Shown here piece after piece: positions 18,411 to 27,136 of a DNA stretch of 64,000 bases (position 1 is the first letter of the stretch; each line of letters begins with the position of its first letter). The stretch covers positions 52,281 through 116,280 of the forward strand of contig NZ_MDSK01000014.1 of assembly GCF_002940205.1 (NCBI RefSeq), in the 5' to 3' direction. Source of the DNA: Xanthomonas arboricola pv. guizotiae (lineage in GTDB: Bacteria > Pseudomonadota > Gammaproteobacteria > Xanthomonadales > Xanthomonadaceae). The translations under genes were made by a program, and so were the position numbers. The notes below the pieces were generated by a model. That model was not told the DNA's origin. It did not search any database and was given only the letters and a program-made list of their open reading frames with translations.

Positions 18411-18522
18411 CCCCCTGAGTCAGGGGGCGCGCCAAAGGCGCGGGGTGTGGATCCTAATGAGCCGGGGCCCACGGTTCGCAAGGCGAACCGTGGGGAGCTG
18501 AAGCGCGAATGCGCTTTAGCTC
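18411..18522. promoter_or_regulatory. Run of stem-loops between nrdA and nrdB
   Basis: Read in the direction of transcription: a stem over the nrdA stop codon (GAGCT-x-AAGCGC, loop, GCGCTT-x-AGCTC; 18495-18522); a 12-bp stem with a 3-base loop (CCCACGGTTCGC at 18468-18479 against 18483-18494); CGCGCC/GGCGCG (18429-18442); and CCCCCTGA/TCAGGGGG (about 18411-18427). No T-run follows, so these are more likely processing, pausing or mRNA-stability structures than a simple terminator. Confidence 0.7.
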
Positions 18523-21014
18523 GAACACCACTCGCACTCACTGATGTCGATATCGTTGGAGCGCACGTAGTACGTGGTCTTCAACCCTTCGCGCCAGGCG
18601 GTCATGTGCAGGTCCAGCAGCGTGCTCGCACGGATGGTGCTGGGCACGTAGAAGTTGAAGCTGATCGACTGGTCCACGTGACGCTGGCGACGCGCGTTCT
18701 GGCGCACGCTGGCGAACTGGTCGACCTTGTAGGCGCCCTTCTCGTAGTACGGCCAGGTTTCCAGCGACAGGCCGGGCGCGGCAACCGGACGACGGAAGTC
18801 CTTCTTTTCTTCGTAGTAGAACGCGCTGTAGATCGGGTCGATGGAGGCGGTGGAACCGGCGATCTGCGCGGTGCTCATGTTCGGCGCAACCGCCAGCATC
18901 CAGGCGTTGCGCACGCCGTTGACCGCCACCTGTGCGGACAGCTCCAGCCACTGCGGGCTGTTGTAGTCGCGCGCACGGAAGTATTCGCCGGTGTGCCAGT
19001 CGCTGCCGCGGAACACGCTGTAGGTGCCCTTTTCCTTGGCCAGCTCCATGCTCGCCTGGACGGTCAGGTAGTTGATGCGCTCGTACAGCTCGTCGCTGTA
19101 ATCCTCGGCTTCCTTGGCATTCCAGTGGATGGACTTCTGCGCCAGCAGGTGGTGCCAACCGAAGGTGCCAAGACCAATCGCGCGGTACTTCTGGTTGGTG
19201 ATGGTGGCCTGCGGCACCGGCAACTGGTTCAGATCGATCACATTGTCGAGCATGCGCACCTGGATCGGGATCAACCGCTCCAGCACGTCGGCGCCCAGCA
19301 GATCGGCCTGGTCGGCCTGCACGGTGATCGCGCGGCCCAGGTTGATCGAGGACAGGTTGCAGACGACGAAGTCGCCGGCCTTCTTGGTGGTGACGATCTG
19401 ATTGCCGCTGATGATCTCCTGCATCATCCGCGTCGGGCTCATGTTCTGCAGGATCTCGGTGCACAGGTTGGACGAATAGACCATGCCCTCGTGCTTGTTC
19501 GGGTTCTTGCGATTGACTTCATCGCGATAGAACATGAAGGGATTGCCGGTTTCCAGCTGGCTGACCATGATGCGCTTGAAGATTTCGATCGCCTTGACCG
19601 TCTTGCGGGTGATGCGCTCGTCGGCGACCACTTCCTCGTATTTGCGACGGAAGCTGCTGTTGACGTCGCCCTTCTTCTCATCGTAGAAGTCCTGCAGGTA
19701 CCAGCCCTTGATCCGCTTCACTTCGTGCGGGTCGAACAGATACCAGTCGCCGCGACGCTCGACCGCTTCCATGAACAGGTCGGGGATGCACACCGAGGTG
19801 AACACGTCGTGCGCGCGCAGGCGCTGGTCGCCGTTGTTCAGACGCAGATCCAGGAACGCCTCGATGTCGCGGTGGAAGATGTCCAGATAGACCGCGATGG
19901 CGCCCTTGCGCTGGCCCAGCTGATCCACCGACACCGCAGTGTTGTTGAGCTGCTTGATCCAGGGCACCACGCCGCCGGAGGAGTTGGACACGCCACGGAT
20001 CGCCGAACCCGACGAACGCACATAGCCCAGGTACGCGCCCACGCCGCCGCCGTGCTTGGACACGCGCGCCACGTCGGTGTTGGAATCGTAGATGCCCTGC
20101 AGGCTGTCGTCGACGGTGTCGATGAAGCAGCTCGACAGCTGGCCGCCGACCTTGCCGGCATTGGCCAGGGTCGGCGTTGCCACCGTCATGTACAGGTTGG
20201 ACAGCGCCCAGTAGGCCTCGCCCACCAGCTGCATGCGGCGCTCGCGGCTGCCCTTGCCGGTGCCGATCTCGTCCTGCATCAGGTACAGCGCGATGGTCAG
20301 CCAGCGCTCCTGCGGCAGCTCGAACACGCCGCGCGAGTTGTCGGTGGCCAGGTAACGCGTGGCCAGCAGGTACAGGCCGTTGTAGGCGAACAGCTTGTCG
20401 CGCTCGGGCTCGATCATCTTGCCGGCTTCGATCAGCTCGTCCTTGGAGTAGCGGCGCAGGATGTCGTTGGAATAGACATTGCGGTCGGCCAGGCTCTCCT
20501 GCAGGCCGACGAACGAGCCGTACTTCTGGCTGGCGTCGTAGAAACGGTTGCGGCTGGCGCGCTTGTACAGGCGGCGCAGGTACAGGCGCGCGGCAAAGTG
20601 CTCCCACTCCGGGGTGGTCAGATCGACGCGGGCCTCGGCCTCGCGGATCAGGTGGTCGACCAGGTCGTCGGCGTTGACGCTGTCCTTGCGCTCGACAAAG
20701 CCGAACACCGAGCGCTTGTAGTCGGCCACGTCCAGCTGCGGGAATTCGGCATGGATCTGGTCGATGGCGCGCTCCAGGCGCTCCGGCTCGAACGGGATCC
20801 GGCGGTTGCCGGCTTCCTTGGTGATCCAGGTGGCGACGGCTTGTTCTTCGATGGTCTGTGCGTGCATTGCGATGGCTTGGCGGGGAGGCGGCACGATGTC
20901 CGACGGGTCGGTCAATTCCGGCGCGCCGCAACCGGGCACGCTGACACTGGCGGGAACGCTGGTGGGTGTTGCGGTACCGGCGGCGATCGCGGCAAGGGTG
21001 TCGTTGGTGGTCAT
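18516..21014 (-). CDS. nrdA: Ribonucleoside-diphosphate reductase subunit alpha (class I)
   Basis: An 832-residue catalytic subunit reducing ribonucleoside diphosphates to deoxy forms. An ATP-cone (VATWITKEAGNRRIPFEPER region) lies at the N terminus for allosteric control. Catalytic elements are visible: QLSSCFIDTVDD and VVCNLSSINLG (reductive cysteine pair), SSNLCTEI (thiyl Cys with Asn and Glu), KTTYYVRS (paired radical-transfer tyrosines), and the C-terminal shuttle CEWCSS. The ATG at 21014 has GGAGG five bases before it; the frame is open to 21455 but the upstream part lacks homology-like features and lies in the leader. First gene of the nrd operon. Confidence 0.94.
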   Translation of the reverse strand: MTTNDTLAAIAAGTATPTSVPASVSVPGCGAPELTDPSDIVPPPRQAIAMHAQTIEEQAVATWITKEAGNRRIPFEPERLERAIDQIHAEFPQLDVADYKRSVFGFVERKDSVNADDLVDHLIREAEARVDLTTPEWEHFAARLYLRRLYKRASRNRFYDASQKYGSFVGLQESLADRNVYSNDILRRYSKDELIEAGKMIEPERDKLFAYNGLYLLATRYLATDNSRGVFELPQERWLTIALYLMQDEIGTGKGSRERRMQLVGEAYWALSNLYMTVATPTLANAGKVGGQLSSCFIDTVDDSLQGIYDSNTDVARVSKHGGGVGAYLGYVRSSGSAIRGVSNSSGGVVPWIKQLNNTAVSVDQLGQRKGAIAVYLDIFHRDIEAFLDLRLNNGDQRLRAHDVFTSVCIPDLFMEAVERRGDWYLFDPHEVKRIKGWYLQDFYDEKKGDVNSSFRRKYEEVVADERITRKTVKAIEIFKRIMVSQLETGNPFMFYRDEVNRKNPNKHEGMVYSSNLCTEILQNMSPTRMMQEIISGNQIVTTKKAGDFVVCNLSSINLGRAITVQADQADLLGADVLERLIPIQVRMLDNVIDLNQLPVPQATITNQKYRAIGLGTFGWHHLLAQKSIHWNAKEAEDYSDELYERINYLTVQASMELAKEKGTYSVFRGSDWHTGEYFRARDYNSPQWLELSAQVAVNGVRNAWMLAVAPNMSTAQIAGSTASIDPIYSAFYYEEKKDFRRPVAAPGLSLETWPYYEKGAYKVDQFASVRQNARRQRHVDQSISFNFYVPSTIRASTLLDLHMTAWREGLKTTYYVRSNDIDISECEWCSS

Positions 21015-21377
21015 GCGTCCTCCATGCGTAGGCACACGAACCCGGCTGGGGACGGGCTGCGGCCGGATCCGGACTCCCTGGACAGCGATGGCGGTGCGCG
21101 ACGACCAGCACGCAAGACCCACGGTCTGCGGCGGCATCGCCTTCACCAGCCATCTCCTTTCCGGAGATTCCACGGCCGCCACCGCGCGGTGTGCTGTCGC
21201 GCAGTGGTCGGTGGCGAAACAACCGCGGCGCAACAAGACCACGCCGCCAACTCCAGGCAACGCCTGGATGGCTGTAGTCATCGTTGCGACTGCGGCAGGG
21301 AGGCCATTTCGACCGCGGCCCTGCCGCGATACGTGCTCCCACTGGTCCGGCCGCCTTGTGCGACCAACCACCGACTC
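21015..21377 (-). other. Long nrdA leader (about 360 nt), function unclear
   Basis: No independent gene is convincing here. The nrdA frame stays open through it, so a longer NrdA is formally possible, but the GGAGG at the 21014 ATG argues against that. I looked for a cobalamin riboswitch and did not find its conserved B12 box. Confidence 0.4.
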
Positions 21378-21425
21378 CCCCAAGATAGTGGGGTCACCCG
21401 GAGGGGTCAACACCAAATGTAGGAA
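21378..21425 (-). promoter_or_regulatory. nrdA promoter overlapping two candidate NrdR boxes
   Basis: On the minus strand TTGACC (-35, 21405-21410) and TATCTT (-10, 21382-21387) are 17 bp apart. Two 16-base elements resembling the NrdR consensus (ACACWATATMTWGTGT) start 32 bp apart, the usual three-turn spacing: 21378-21393 covers the -10 and matches about 11 of 16 positions, and 21410-21425 adjoins the -35 with about 10 of 16. Transcription from here would give a leader of about 360 nt before nrdA. The matches are imperfect, so this is a proposal. Confidence 0.45.
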
Positions 21426-21680
21426 AATCCCGAAAACCCTTACAGCACAAAGCACTGTCTGACGAACGGTCGATGCCGCTCCCTGTAACCCGCCAATTTG
21501 GTTGCGCAGTCAAGGCCCAAACCGGCAATTCTGTCGATCAGTTGGGTCCGGTTGGGTTGGCTGCGACACCCATCGAGACTGAAGCTGGTCACAGTTGTGC
21601 CCCTGCCGCAGGCGGCACCGCACGCCTTGGGGGCCTGCCCCGGCCCGGCAGTGAGAGGAACTTGCCGCTGCCGAATCCAG

Positions 21681-21797
21681 GTCGAGTGCGCGGTGCCCTC
21701 ACCGCTCGCGCGACACGCCGTAAACCCGTCCCTGAGGGCTCGGTGGCGGCATCCATGCCGCCACACGGTCCCGCAAGCGGCAAGGACACCGCACCAG
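21681..21797. repeat. X element, copy at locus A
   Basis: About 115 bp centred on the perfect palindrome TGGCGGCATCCATGCCGCCA, flanked by GACACGCCGTAAACCCGTC and GGACACCGCACCAG. It matches 63301-63414 and, read on the opposite strand, is a diverged relative of the Y element that follows at 21904. The stretch 21426-21680 before it shows no gene. Confidence 0.8.
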
Positions 21798-21903
21798 AAA
21801 GTTGGTCGGTGGTCGCGTGAAAGCTGCTTGTAGCGCGTTGCGCATCAGACTTGATCCGGCGCGTCATGATCGAACAACGCCCATTAAGCACTGCCCCTAC
21901 CGT

Positions 21904-22038
21904 GCAGACCGACCATCTCGACTGGTCCTTGCCCGCTCACCGTCGCCGGACCTTACGCGGCATGGATGCCGCGTAAGAGCTTACAAGGACGTACTTGCAG
22001 CGTGTCCCGCGATGGTGGGCGGGCAAGGGCCCTGCAGC
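21904..22038. repeat. Y element, copy at locus A
   Basis: About 135 bp, near-identical to 46968-47102 and similar to 63521-63656. It is a nested inverted repeat: inner 24-base palindrome TTACGCGGCATGG/ATGCCGCGTAA at 21953-21976 and outer arms CCTTGCCCGC (21927) with GCGGGCAAGG (22018). It lies downstream of the DUF475 gene. Confidence 0.85.
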
Positions 22039-22153
22039 CGAGCCGCAGAACAGCGGCGCCCGTCCGTCAGCGACGCCCGCCCGATGCCCGCGAAGGCGCT
22101 GTCAGGCCGCTCTAAAGTGAACAGCGTGACGTCCTGAGCGCGGCCGCGCAGGA

Positions 22154-23197
22154 TCAGATCTCGGTCGGGCCGAGATGATGGCGCTTGCGGTAGCGGATCG
22201 ACGACCACACCGAGGCGGCGATGAACGCCACGCCGATCAGGCCGGTCAGCACCTCCGGCACGTGGTAGACGGTGCCCACCAGCATGATGATCGCCAGCAC
22301 GCCGATGGCGTAATGCGCGCCGTGCTCCAGGAACACGAATTCGTCCAGGGTGCCCTTGTGCACCAGGTAGACCGTCATCGAGCGCACGAACATCGCGCCG
22401 ATCGCCAGGCCCAGCATGATGATGACCACATCGCGGGTGATCGCGAACGCGCCGATCACCCCGTCGAACGAGAACGAGGCGTCCAGCACTTCCAGGTACA
22501 GGAAGGCGGCGATGCCCGAGCGCTTGGCCGGGCCCATGCTGCCGTCTTCGCTCTCTTCGGACTCGAACAAGGCATCCACGCTGCCCACCAGCAAATACAG
22601 CAGGATGCCGCCCAGGCCGGCGAACAGCACGCTCTGGAAGATCGCCTCGGGCAGGAACAGCTTGGTGCACAGCAGCACAGTCACCGCCACGATCACCGAC
22701 ATCGCGTCGGCCTTGCCCAGCTTGCCGACCAGCCGCTCCACCGGGCCGAGCCAGTGCAGCTTGCGCTCCTGGTCGAACAGGAAGTTCAGGAACACCAGCA
22801 GCAGGAACATGCCGCCGAAGGCGGCAATGGACGGGTAGTTGTCGGTCAGCACCTGGCTGTAGCGGTCCGGCTCCTTCAGCGCCATCTGCATCACCGGCAC
22901 CAGGCCCATGCCGGTGGCCACCGACACGATCACGATCGGAAACACCAGGCGCATGCCGAACACCGCGATCAGGATGCCGACGGTGAGGAACAGCTTCTGC
23001 CAGAACGCGTTCATGTGCTTGAGCACGCCGGCGTTGACCACCGCGTTGTCGAACGACAACGACACCTCCAGCACGCTCAGCACCAGGCACAGCCACAGCG
23101 CCTGCCAGATGCCCATCGCGGAGGTATGACCCCACCAGGCAGCCAGGCCCAGGCAGATCGCTGTGACCAAAAACGACATTCTGAAATCGCGGAACAT
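22154..23197 (-). CDS. DUF475 / TerC-like integral membrane protein
   Basis: A 347-residue protein with about nine membrane segments. The two family signatures are present: LSVLEVSLSFDNAVVNAGVLKHM (helix 2) and YLEVLDASFSFDGVIGAFAIT (second half), whose acidic residues within helices E..SFDN and D.SFDG suggest metal ion transport, as proposed for TerC proteins. The ATG at 23197 is preferred to the GTG at 23203 because GGGAG lies seven bases upstream. Relatives are linked to Mn efflux or tellurite resistance; DUF475 itself is uncharacterised. Confidence 0.85.
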   Translation of the reverse strand: MFRDFRMSFLVTAICLGLAAWWGHTSAMGIWQALWLCLVLSVLEVSLSFDNAVVNAGVLKHMNAFWQKLFLTVGILIAVFGMRLVFPIVIVSVATGMGLVPVMQMALKEPDRYSQVLTDNYPSIAAFGGMFLLLVFLNFLFDQERKLHWLGPVERLVGKLGKADAMSVIVAVTVLLCTKLFLPEAIFQSVLFAGLGGILLYLLVGSVDALFESEESEDGSMGPAKRSGIAAFLYLEVLDASFSFDGVIGAFAITRDVVIIMLGLAIGAMFVRSMTVYLVHKGTLDEFVFLEHGAHYAIGVLAIIMLVGTVYHVPEVLTGLIGVAFIAASVWSSIRYRKRHHLGPTEI

Positions 23198-23302
23198 TGA
23201 CACTCCCAGGCGGGCCGAGACGACAGCCGAAGCAACCGGCCAGGGTGAGGCCCGGCAGATCCGGCATGCGGTGGAGGATGGGGACCGCGGCGTGACGCTA
23301 GG

Positions 23303-26011
23303 TCAGGCCGGGCGTGGCTCGCCCATTATAGGGAGTGTCACCGCCATCAGGGTCGCATCGTCCGGATCCGGGCGTATCCCGAAGCCCAGGCTCTGGCACA
23401 TCGCCAGCATGGTGCGGTTTTCGCGCAGCACCTGGCCTTCGATCTGCTTGAGGCCCAGCCAGCGCGCGTACTCGATCATGATGCGCATCAGCTGCCAGCC
23501 GATGCCGTGGCCCTTGAGGTCGGAGCGGATCAGGATGCCGTATTCGCCGCGCTCGTAATCGGCGTCGGCATGCAGGCGCACCGCGCCGAGCATGTCGCCG
23601 GTCTTGGGGTCGATGGCCACCAGCGCGATGGAACGGGCGTAGTCGAGCTGGGTCAGCCGGGCGATGAATTCGTGGCTGAAATGCTTCACCGACTGGAAGA
23701 AGCGCAGCCGCAGGTCTTCGTCGGTGACGCGGGCGAAGAACGCGCGGAACAGCGCGTCGTCTTCCGGGCGCACCGGGCGCACCAGCGCATGCGTGCCATC
23801 GCCCAGCCCGATCTGGCGCTCCCATTCCTTCGGGTACGGAAAGATCGCAAAGCGTGGATGGCCGCGGCCCTTGTGCAGCTTGCGCGCCGGCGCCACCGCC
23901 ACGCGCGCGTCCAGCGCGATCACGCCATCGCGGTCGGCCAGCAGCGGGTTGATGTCCAGCTCGGTGATCTCGGGGATGTCGGCGGCCAGCTGCGCCAGCT
24001 TGACCAGCACCAGCGCCACCGCGCGCTCGTCGGCGGCCGGCACGTCGCGGTAGGCCTTGAGGATACGCGACACCCGGGTGCGCCCGATCAGCTCGTGGGC
24101 CAGGCGCAAATCCAGCGGCGGCAACGCCAGCTCGCGGTCGTTGATCACTTCCACCGCGGTGCCGCCGCGCCCGAACACGATCGCCGGGCCGAACACCGGG
24201 TCGTCGGCGATGCCGGCGATCAGTTCGCGCGCCTTGGGCCGCAGCACGGTGGGCTGCACGATCACTCCTTCGATCAGCGCATTGGGGTGCGCGGCGCGCG
24301 CACGCGCCAGGATGCCGGTCGCCGCTTCGCGCACCGCCGCCACGCTGGACAGGTTGAGGCGCACGCCATCCACATCGGACTTGTGCGCGATGTCGCTGGA
24401 CAGCACCTTCAAGGTCACCGTGCGGCCGACGGCCAGCAGCGGGTCGGCCAGCAACGCGGCCTCGTTGGCGGTGGCAGCCACCTGCAGCGGCACGATCGGG
24501 ATGCCGTAGGCGGCCAGCAGGCGGTTGGTGGCGACCGGGTCCAGCCAGCGCCGACCGGCGGCCAGGGCGTCGTCGACCACCGCCCGGGCGATGCCGGCAT
24601 CCACCACGAAATCTTCCGGCAGGCTGGGCGGGGTCTCCATCAACGCCGCCTGCGCCTCGCGGTAGCGCACCAGGTGGGTGAAGCCGCGCACCGCGTCCGA
24701 CTCGGTGGCATAGGTGGGCACGCGCGCGGCATTGAGCGCGGCGATCGCCGCATCGTCCTGGCCCAGCCACACCGCAAACACCGGTTTTTCGCGCTGATAG
24801 CGGTTGCGTTGCTCCAGCGCGCGGGTCAGCGCCTTGGCCGCATCGGCTGAAGAAGTAAACGCAGTGGGCACGTTGACCACCAGCAGCGCGTCGTTTTCCG
24901 AATCGTCGAGCAGCGCTTCGATCGCTGCGGCATAGCGCGGCCCGTCGGCGTCGACAATGATGTCGACCGGGTTGCTGCGCGACCAGCCCTGCGGCAGCGA
25001 CTGATCCAGCCGCTCCAGCGTCTTGGCCGACAACTCGGCCAGGGTGCCGCCGCGCAGCACCAGCTGGTCCACCGCCAGCTGCCCCACCCCACCGCCGTTG
25101 CTCAGGATGGCCAGGCGCCGGCCGGGAAAACTGCCGAGCCGGCCCAGGGTTTCGGCGGCTGCGAACAATTCGTCCAGCGCGCCCACCCGCAACAGGCCGG
25201 CACGTGCAAATGCCGCGCCATACACCGCGTCCGAACCGGCCAGCGCCTGCGCGTGGGTGTCGGCATTGGGATTGATGCGGAACTGGCGCCCGGACTTGAC
25301 CACCACCACCGGCTTGGCGCGCGCGGCGGCGCGTGCGGCCGACATGAACTTGCGCGCATCGCCGATGCGTTCGACGTACAGCAGGATCGCGCGGGTGCGG
25401 TAGTCGGTGGCGAAGTAGTCGAGCAGATCGCCGAAATCCACATCCAGCGTATCGCCCAGCGACACCACTGCGGAAAACCCCACCGAGCGCGCCACGCCCC
25501 ACTCCACCAGCGCGGCGGCAATGGCGCTGGATTCGGAGATCAGCGCCAGATCGCCGGCCTGCGGACAATGCGCGGCGATGCTGGCATTGAGCCGCGCATG
25601 CGGGGCGATCACGCCCAGGCAGTGCGGGCCGAGGATGCGCATGCCCTTGGCGCGCGCGGCCGCCTCCATGCGCGCGGCCGGCGAGCCGGGGCCGTTGCCC
25701 AGCCCGGCGGTGAGGATGATCGCCGCGGCCACGCCACGCCGCGCCGCGATGGAGACGATGCGCGGCACGATGCGCGCCGGCGCGGTGATCACCACCAGGT
25801 CGGGCACCCACGGCAGATCGGTCAGCCGCGCCACCGTGCGCACGCCGTCGATCTCGCTGTAGCGCGGGCTGACCCAGCCGATCTGACCAGGGAACCCGGC
25901 CGCGCGCAGGTTGCGCACCACCGCCCGCCCGGCCGAGCGATCGCGCGGACTGCCGCCGACCACCGCCACGGTGCCGGGACGAAAGACCTGCTGCAGGTGG
26001 TAGGTACTCAT
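23303..26011 (-). CDS. Pat/YfiQ-type protein lysine acetyltransferase
   Basis: A 902-residue fusion. Residues ~1-690 are an ADP-forming acyl-CoA synthetase-like region: CoA-binding Rossmann start (RPGTVAVVGGSPRDRSAGRAV), succinyl-CoA ligase-like domains, and an ATP-grasp segment with TLKVLSSDIAHKSDVDGV and IVFGRGGTAVEV. Residues ~735-902 are a GNAT domain with the acetyl-CoA loop LKGHGIGWQLM. This is the layout of E. coli YfiQ/PatZ and Salmonella Pat, which acetylate and inactivate acetyl-CoA synthetase and other proteins. The ATG at 26011 (MSTYHLQQVFRPG) matches the usual start. Monocistronic; divergent from the Fur-box operon. Confidence 0.87.
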   Translation of the reverse strand: MSTYHLQQVFRPGTVAVVGGSPRDRSAGRAVVRNLRAAGFPGQIGWVSPRYSEIDGVRTVARLTDLPWVPDLVVITAPARIVPRIVSIAARRGVAAAIILTAGLGNGPGSPAARMEAAARAKGMRILGPHCLGVIAPHARLNASIAAHCPQAGDLALISESSAIAAALVEWGVARSVGFSAVVSLGDTLDVDFGDLLDYFATDYRTRAILLYVERIGDARKFMSAARAAARAKPVVVVKSGRQFRINPNADTHAQALAGSDAVYGAAFARAGLLRVGALDELFAAAETLGRLGSFPGRRLAILSNGGGVGQLAVDQLVLRGGTLAELSAKTLERLDQSLPQGWSRSNPVDIIVDADGPRYAAAIEALLDDSENDALLVVNVPTAFTSSADAAKALTRALEQRNRYQREKPVFAVWLGQDDAAIAALNAARVPTYATESDAVRGFTHLVRYREAQAALMETPPSLPEDFVVDAGIARAVVDDALAAGRRWLDPVATNRLLAAYGIPIVPLQVAATANEAALLADPLLAVGRTVTLKVLSSDIAHKSDVDGVRLNLSSVAAVREAATGILARARAAHPNALIEGVIVQPTVLRPKARELIAGIADDPVFGPAIVFGRGGTAVEVINDRELALPPLDLRLAHELIGRTRVSRILKAYRDVPAADERAVALVLVKLAQLAADIPEITELDINPLLADRDGVIALDARVAVAPARKLHKGRGHPRFAIFPYPKEWERQIGLGDGTHALVRPVRPEDDALFRAFFARVTDEDLRLRFFQSVKHFSHEFIARLTQLDYARSIALVAIDPKTGDMLGAVRLHADADYERGEYGILIRSDLKGHGIGWQLMRIMIEYARWLGLKQIEGQVLRENRTMLAMCQSLGFGIRPDPDDATLMAVTLPIMGEPRPA

Positions 26012-26114
26012 GGCTAAAAGAGACAACGGGAAACGGACACGGTACACGTCGGCCCGAGCGCACGTCATCGATCACGCGGCGGAGAAGCGCGACGCAGCGC
26101 CTGCTATTGTTGTG

Positions 26115-26130
26115 AACGATTCCCATTTTC
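26115..26130 (+). promoter_or_regulatory. Candidate Fur box before the DUF4198/EF-hand/receptor operon
   Basis: AACGATTCCCATTTTC matches 12 of 16 positions of the Fur core AATGATTATCATTATC. It lies about 80 bp upstream of the first gene, and the operon ends in an iron-type TonB receptor, as expected for Fur control. It is also about 105 bp upstream of the divergent acetyltransferase gene. Confidence 0.6.
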
Positions 26131-26209
26131 GTTAATATCCCGTGGTCAGCCAGCTTCCTGCGCCGCCCCGCGCCCCTCCGCCAGCGACTTACTCGGAACA
26201 GGGCCCCCC

Positions 26210-26995
26210 ATGAAACTGCTGACCTTGTCGGCGCTGCTGCTCGCTGCCTCCGCCTCTGCGCATACCCCTTATCTGGCACCCAATACCTTCGCGCCCCAGC
26301 CCGGCCAGACGGTGACCCTGGACGCAGCCTTCGCCGAGACCTTTTTCGTCCCGGAGGCGGCCTTCGACCAGAGCCACTTCAGCATCACCGGGCCCGACGG
26401 CCGCGATGTGGAACCGGCCCGGGTGCAGGCGCTCGACACCCGCACCGTGCTCGAACATACCCTGGGCAAACAGCCCGGCACCTACCGGGTCAGCAGCGGC
26501 CTGCGCGTGGGGGCGCAGTTCCGCACCTGGGAGCTGGACGGCAAGCGGCAGACCGTGCGCGACCCGAACGTAGCCATGCCCAAGGGCGCCACGCTGATCT
26601 CCAGCTTCCAGTCGCGCACTTTGGCGCAAACCTATCTGAGCGTCGGCAAGCCTGATCGCCGCGCGCTGGCGCCGCGCAACCGCGGGCTGGAACTGGTGCC
26701 GGTGACGCACCCCAACGATCTGTATGTCGGCGAGAGCTTTGCCTTCACGGTGCAGTACGACGGCGTGCCGCTGGCTGGGCAGAGCGTGGACATCAGCGAG
26801 GCGGTCTGGACCTCCGACCGCAAGCCGACGCAGGTCAGCGTGACCACCGACGCCTCGGGCCGCGCGACCTTGAAGCTGGACCACGCCGGCACCTGGCTGG
26901 CGCTGACCCGTCACCGCACCCCGGCCCCGGCCGATGCCCCGGTGCGCGAATACAGCAACAGCACCACGCTCACCTTCCAGGTGCTCGAACAATAG
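26210..26995 (+). CDS. Periplasmic DUF4198 protein
   Basis: A 261-residue exported protein. The signal peptide MKLLTLSALLLAASASA is followed directly by HTPYLAPN, so the mature protein would begin with His, as in several periplasmic metal-binding DUF4198/CbiK-like proteins. A two-domain beta-sandwich is expected; HPNDLYVGESFAFTVQYDGVPLAGQSVDIS and TTDASGRATLKLDHAGTWLA carry the family pattern. It is first in an operon with an EF-hand protein and a TonB receptor behind a candidate Fur box, suggesting handling of metal or haem in the periplasm. The function is inferred. Confidence 0.8.
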   Translation: MKLLTLSALLLAASASAHTPYLAPNTFAPQPGQTVTLDAAFAETFFVPEAAFDQSHFSITGPDGRDVEPARVQALDTRTVLEHTLGKQPGTYRVSSGLRVGAQFRTWELDGKRQTVRDPNVAMPKGATLISSFQSRTLAQTYLSVGKPDRRALAPRNRGLELVPVTHPNDLYVGESFAFTVQYDGVPLAGQSVDISEAVWTSDRKPTQVSVTTDASGRATLKLDHAGTWLALTRHRTPAPADAPVREYSNSTTLTFQVLEQ

Positions 26996-27001
26996 CGTTG
27001 C

Positions 27002-27022
27002 GCAACCGCTAACCGCGGTTGC
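27002..27022. terminator. Stem-loop between DUF4198 and EF-hand genes
   Basis: GCAACCGC, loop TAACC, GCGGTTGC directly after the DUF4198 stop. There is no T-run, so it is more likely an intra-operon stabiliser or partial terminator. Confidence 0.5.
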
Positions 27023-27136
27023 ATCGCCCTGGCAGCATGACACTACCGGCGCGGCCATCCGCCCGGCACCGCACTCCACCTGCAGGCCCAGCCAGCGCCA
27101 CGGCCCGGCACCGTTTCTCCCCTCAAGAGGCAATCC

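Noticed and set aside
21015..21377. Cobalamin riboswitch in the nrdA leader
   Set aside because: Some ribonucleotide reductase leaders have one, but the conserved B12 box and core were not found on the minus strand.
18324..21422. 1032-codon plus-strand ORF
   Set aside because: Antisense to nrdA and nrdB, whose catalytic residues are all intact; GC-rich DNA keeps the opposite frame open.
21981..22040. Recurring peptide GPCPPTIAGHAASTS at ends of unrelated ORFs (also at 47045 and 63599)
   Set aside because: It is the translated Y element, which explains the repetition; not a protein family.
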